Shown: positions 62,098 to 64,000 of the stretch, piece by piece
Layout: each line of letters starts with the position of its first letter
Numbering within the stretch: position 1 is the stretch's first letter
Origin: Chloroflexota bacterium
Lineage (GTDB): Bacteria > Chloroflexota > Dehalococcoidia > Dehalococcoidales > JACQON01
Direction of reading: 5' to 3'
Assembly: GCA_016202545.1 (NCBI GenBank)
Contig: JACQON010000018.1
Span: 31,546 to 95,545, forward strand
Length of the DNA: 64,000 bases
Made by a program: the position numbers and the translations under genes
Notes under the pieces: model-generated
Told to the model about the DNA's origin: nothing
Database searches by the model: none
What the model saw: only the letters and a program-made list of their open reading frames with translations

Positions 62098-62580
62098 ATG
62101 GCCGCGAAGCAGATACTCAAAGAGTGCAGCGTCTTTTCCGTGCTGAGTGACGCCGAGCTGGAAAAGATAGCCAGTTCAGCCCTGGAAAGGGAGTATGAAG
62201 CTGGAACGACCATTTTCCAGGGCGGAGATAGGGCGGAAGAGCTTCTTGTTGTTAAGGAAGGCAAGATAGCCCTGCAAATGATGCTGCCCGCAGGACAGGA
62301 GCAGCGGGGCCGGAAGGTGACCGTGGACGTGGTCAACAAAAATGAGGTTGTTGGCTGGTCGGCGATTGTCGAGCCATATGTCTACAACTTCACTGCTGTA
62401 TGCCTGCAAAAGGTACAGGTTTTATCAATAAGCGGCACTAGACTACGCTTATTATTGCAGGATAACCCCAAAATAGGTTACGATATACTTAGAGGGTTAA
62501 TCAAAGTAGTCGCTTCCAGGCTGGATGAGACCAGGCAGTTATTGATAAGCGAACGTATGCTGGTACCCAAGGCAGACTAG
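62098..62580 (+). CDS. Cyclic-nucleotide-binding-fold protein without DNA-binding domain
   Basis: A 160-residue protein with one cNMP-type beta-roll (about 12-125; FQGGDRAEELLVVKEGKIAL and NKNEVVGWSAIV) and a short C-terminal helix. The Arg of the cAMP-binding motif is missing. Without a helix-turn-helix it cannot be a Crp-type DNA binder on its own; it may sense a ligand or bind a partner. It sits between the acyl-CoA dehydrogenase and the cytochrome gene. Confidence 0.8.
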   Translation: MAAKQILKECSVFSVLSDAELEKIASSALEREYEAGTTIFQGGDRAEELLVVKEGKIALQMMLPAGQEQRGRKVTVDVVNKNEVVGWSAIVEPYVYNFTAVCLQKVQVLSISGTRLRLLLQDNPKIGYDILRGLIKVVASRLDETRQLLISERMLVPKAD

Positions 62581-62620
62581 GCCCAAAGAAAAATAGAGCC
62601 AAGAAAAGGAAGGTAACATC

Positions 62621-63514
62621 ATGAAGAAGGTGGCATGGCTCGGTCTATTCCTGGTTGGATTGTTATTGCTATCTGCGTGTCAGGGTGCGGTGGGGCCACA
62701 AGGAACGCAAGGTCCGCAGGGGCCGACAGGGCCAGCAGGGTCGCCGGGACCACAGGGAGCTCAGGGGCCGGCAGGGCTAGCAGGAACTAAACCCTCGGCC
62801 GAAGAACTCAAAGCCCTCATCGCTGAGCTACTGCGAGGAGCACCAGCGACTGTTGCCCAGATTGCCAGGGGAGGCAGGCTCTACGATAACTGGGTGAAGG
62901 AAACCAAGACGACTGCTCCTGCCAGCAACCAGCCCCTGTGGGCGCTCCAGACCACCAACACCAGGACGGGCACCGACACCTGGCGGTGCAAAGAGTGTCA
63001 CGGCTGGGACTACAAGGGCAAGGGCGGCGCCTATAGCAAGGGCTCTCACTACACCGGGTTTGTCGGGGTCTATGACGCCAGCACCTCCAAGTCTCGAGAA
63101 CAGCTTGTAGAGATTCTGAAGGGTGTCACCGATTACCGCCATGACTTCTCCAAAGTGCTCGATGCGCAATCCCTCACCGACCTGGCCAGCTTCCTCAGCC
63201 AGAGCCTGATAAACGAGACTCCCTATATAGATTATGCCACCAAGAAGCCTATCGGGGGCAATGCTGCTCATGGGGCCCAGCTTTACAGCAGCGTCTGCGC
63301 CGCCTGCCATGGTTCGGACGGGAAGCAGCTAAACTTTGGCTCTGCCGCCGCGCCGGAGTATGTAGGCACTGTTGCCGCGGATAACCCCTGGGAGTTCATT
63401 CACAAGGTGCGCTATGGCCAGCCGGACACCACTATGGCATCAGGCTTGATGACTGGCTGGAGCATCCAAGACGTGGTAGATGTGCTGTCCCACGCTCAAA
63501 CACTGCCGAAATAA
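62621..63514 (+). CDS. Dihaem c-type cytochrome lipoprotein with collagen-like stretch
   Basis: A 297-residue exported protein. Signal peptide ends at lipobox LLSAC (Cys20). Residues 25-56 are Gly-x-y repeats (GPQGTQGPQGPTGPAG). Two CxxCH haem sites follow: CKECH (Cys123-His127) and CAACH (Cys226-His230), each in a cytochrome c-like domain. It probably passes electrons at the cell surface. GGAAGG precedes the ATG. Confidence 0.85.
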   Translation: MKKVAWLGLFLVGLLLLSACQGAVGPQGTQGPQGPTGPAGSPGPQGAQGPAGLAGTKPSAEELKALIAELLRGAPATVAQIARGGRLYDNWVKETKTTAPASNQPLWALQTTNTRTGTDTWRCKECHGWDYKGKGGAYSKGSHYTGFVGVYDASTSKSREQLVEILKGVTDYRHDFSKVLDAQSLTDLASFLSQSLINETPYIDYATKKPIGGNAAHGAQLYSSVCAACHGSDGKQLNFGSAAAPEYVGTVAADNPWEFIHKVRYGQPDTTMASGLMTGWSIQDVVDVLSHAQTLPK

Positions 63515-63574
63515 CTAAGGAACGCTAAAGTAGGGATTTGGAGCACGTACCCCGGCTCAAGGAAGCGTCGGGAA

Positions 63575-63610
63575 ATAGTACCCCCCCTCTCGTTTAAAGG
63601 GGGGTACTAT
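63575..63610. terminator. Hairpin after the cytochrome gene
   Basis: ATAGTACCCCCC (63575-63586) and its perfect complement (63599-63610), with a 12-base loop. No T tract; it likely ends or stabilises the upstream transcript. Confidence 0.5.
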
Positions 63611-63676
63611 GGTGGGATTTATTAGCACCCAGGAAAGGGTAACAGATATCTTTAAACTAAGGAGGACGCACAGTAT

Positions 63677-64000
63677 ATGAATGGATGGATTATTGCCCTT
63701 ATCGTCGTTGTGGTACTAATATTGATGCCTTTCACCGTTAAGGTCGTCAAGCAGTACGAGCGCGGCGTGATGCTCCGCTTCGGACGCCTGGTGGGCCTCA
63801 GAAAACCGGGCTTCAACATGATTATCCCCTTCGTTGACCGCATGACCAAGGTCAGCCTTAGAATCGTGACCATGGTGCTCGAACCCCAGGAGGTCATCAC
63901 CAGGGACAACGTCACGGTAAAGGTGGACGCCGTGGTCTACTTCCTGGTGATTGACCCGATAAAGGCGGTCATCAACGTGGAGAACTACCGAGAGGCCATC
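63677..64000 (+). CDS. SPFH/band 7 (slipin-like) protein, 3' end cut by window edge
   Basis: 108 residues are visible before the window ends. An N-terminal membrane segment (about 4-20) is followed by the SPFH start YERGVMLRFGRLVGLRKPGF and VEPQEV-like segment, with DNVTVKVDAVVYF. Such proteins scaffold membrane microdomains. GGAGG precedes the ATG by ten bases. The NfeD partner would be expected nearby but is not visible. Confidence 0.88.
   Translation, partial: MNGWIIALIVVVVLILMPFTVKVVKQYERGVMLRFGRLVGLRKPGFNMIIPFVDRMTKVSLRIVTMVLEPQEVITRDNVTVKVDAVVYFLVIDPIKAVINVENYREAI

Noticed and set aside
62621..63514. Phage tail fibre or surface adhesin because of the Gly-x-y repeats
   Set aside because: The collagen-like part is only about 30 residues and is followed by two CxxCH haem motifs, so a cytochrome lipoprotein fits better.

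Overview
The window looks like a chromosomal piece of an anaerobic, GC-rich member of the Chloroflexota, most likely class Dehalococcoidia. This is inferred from the rpsB-tsf-pyrH-frr-uppS-cdsA-dxr-rseP-ispG...proS order, a very short EF-Ts, several UbiD, CaiB and MFS paralogues, a TldD/TldE pair, CooC/CooT-type nickel genes and abundant small hairpin repeats between genes. No rRNA, tRNA, CRISPR array or intact mobile element was seen.

Layout. 1-1.6 kb: a family III CoA-transferase (cut by the window edge) and an enoyl-CoA hydratase, translationally coupled. 1.8-4.7 kb: a tungstate ABC transporter (tupABC) behind a molybdenum/tungsten-cofactor-type riboswitch and terminator. 4.8-6.1 kb: an M20 peptidase. 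6.8-11.6 kb: a minimal nitrogenase-like set (NifH-, NifD- and NifK-like) facing a radical-SAM NifB, with no nifE, nifN or nifI. 11.9-15.1 kb: two EamA exporters, a broken ABC-2 permease and an AT-rich membrane/coiled-coil gene. 15.5-24.4 kb: a UbiD decarboxylase, an alpha-glucan phosphorylase, an ArsB/NhaD-like permease and three MFS carriers. 24.4-28 kb: acetyltransferase, cupin, Lrp regulator and glutamate dehydrogenase. 28.6-36.1 kb: the translation/isoprenoid/envelope housekeeping operon, then a small membrane gene, a recombinase stub and proS.

38.6-44.2 kb: a redox and metal region with a DUF364 protein, an internally duplicated six-cysteine protein, a 2[4Fe-4S] ferredoxin, a Crp/Fnr regulator, a zinc-ribbon hemerythrin, DUF488, an FmdE-like protein, and CooC- and CooT-like nickel proteins. 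44.5-49.6 kb: TldD/TldE, PAC2, an acetyltransferase and two MaoC-type proteins. 49.7-55.9 kb: UbiD, a complete TRAP transporter and a second UbiD, read as an uptake-plus-(de)carboxylation unit for an unknown carboxylate. 56.4-64 kb: an FMN-binding split-barrel protein, a sensor kinase with a CxxCH haem motif in its sensor domain, its response regulator, a membrane-anchored degenerate receiver, an acyl-CoA dehydrogenase, a cyclic-nucleotide-binding-fold protein, a collagen-like dihaem lipoprotein and an SPFH protein cut by the window end.

The two most striking signals are (i) the nitrogenase-like HDK plus NifB set, which keeps all six P-cluster cysteines and a cofactor-ligand cysteine but lacks the NifEN scaffold and has no clear cofactor histidine; and (ii) a 17-nt motif found as three exact copies (near 40.47, 41.24 and 56.84 kb), with a CGAC-N4-GTCG core centred about 41.5-43.5 bp upstream of the predicted start of the ferredoxin, hemerythrin and FMN-protein genes. 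Motif (ii) is read as a previously unlisted operator for the adjacent Crp/Fnr protein. The rest of the intergenic space is filled by two dispersed hairpin-repeat families and by remnants of broken genes.
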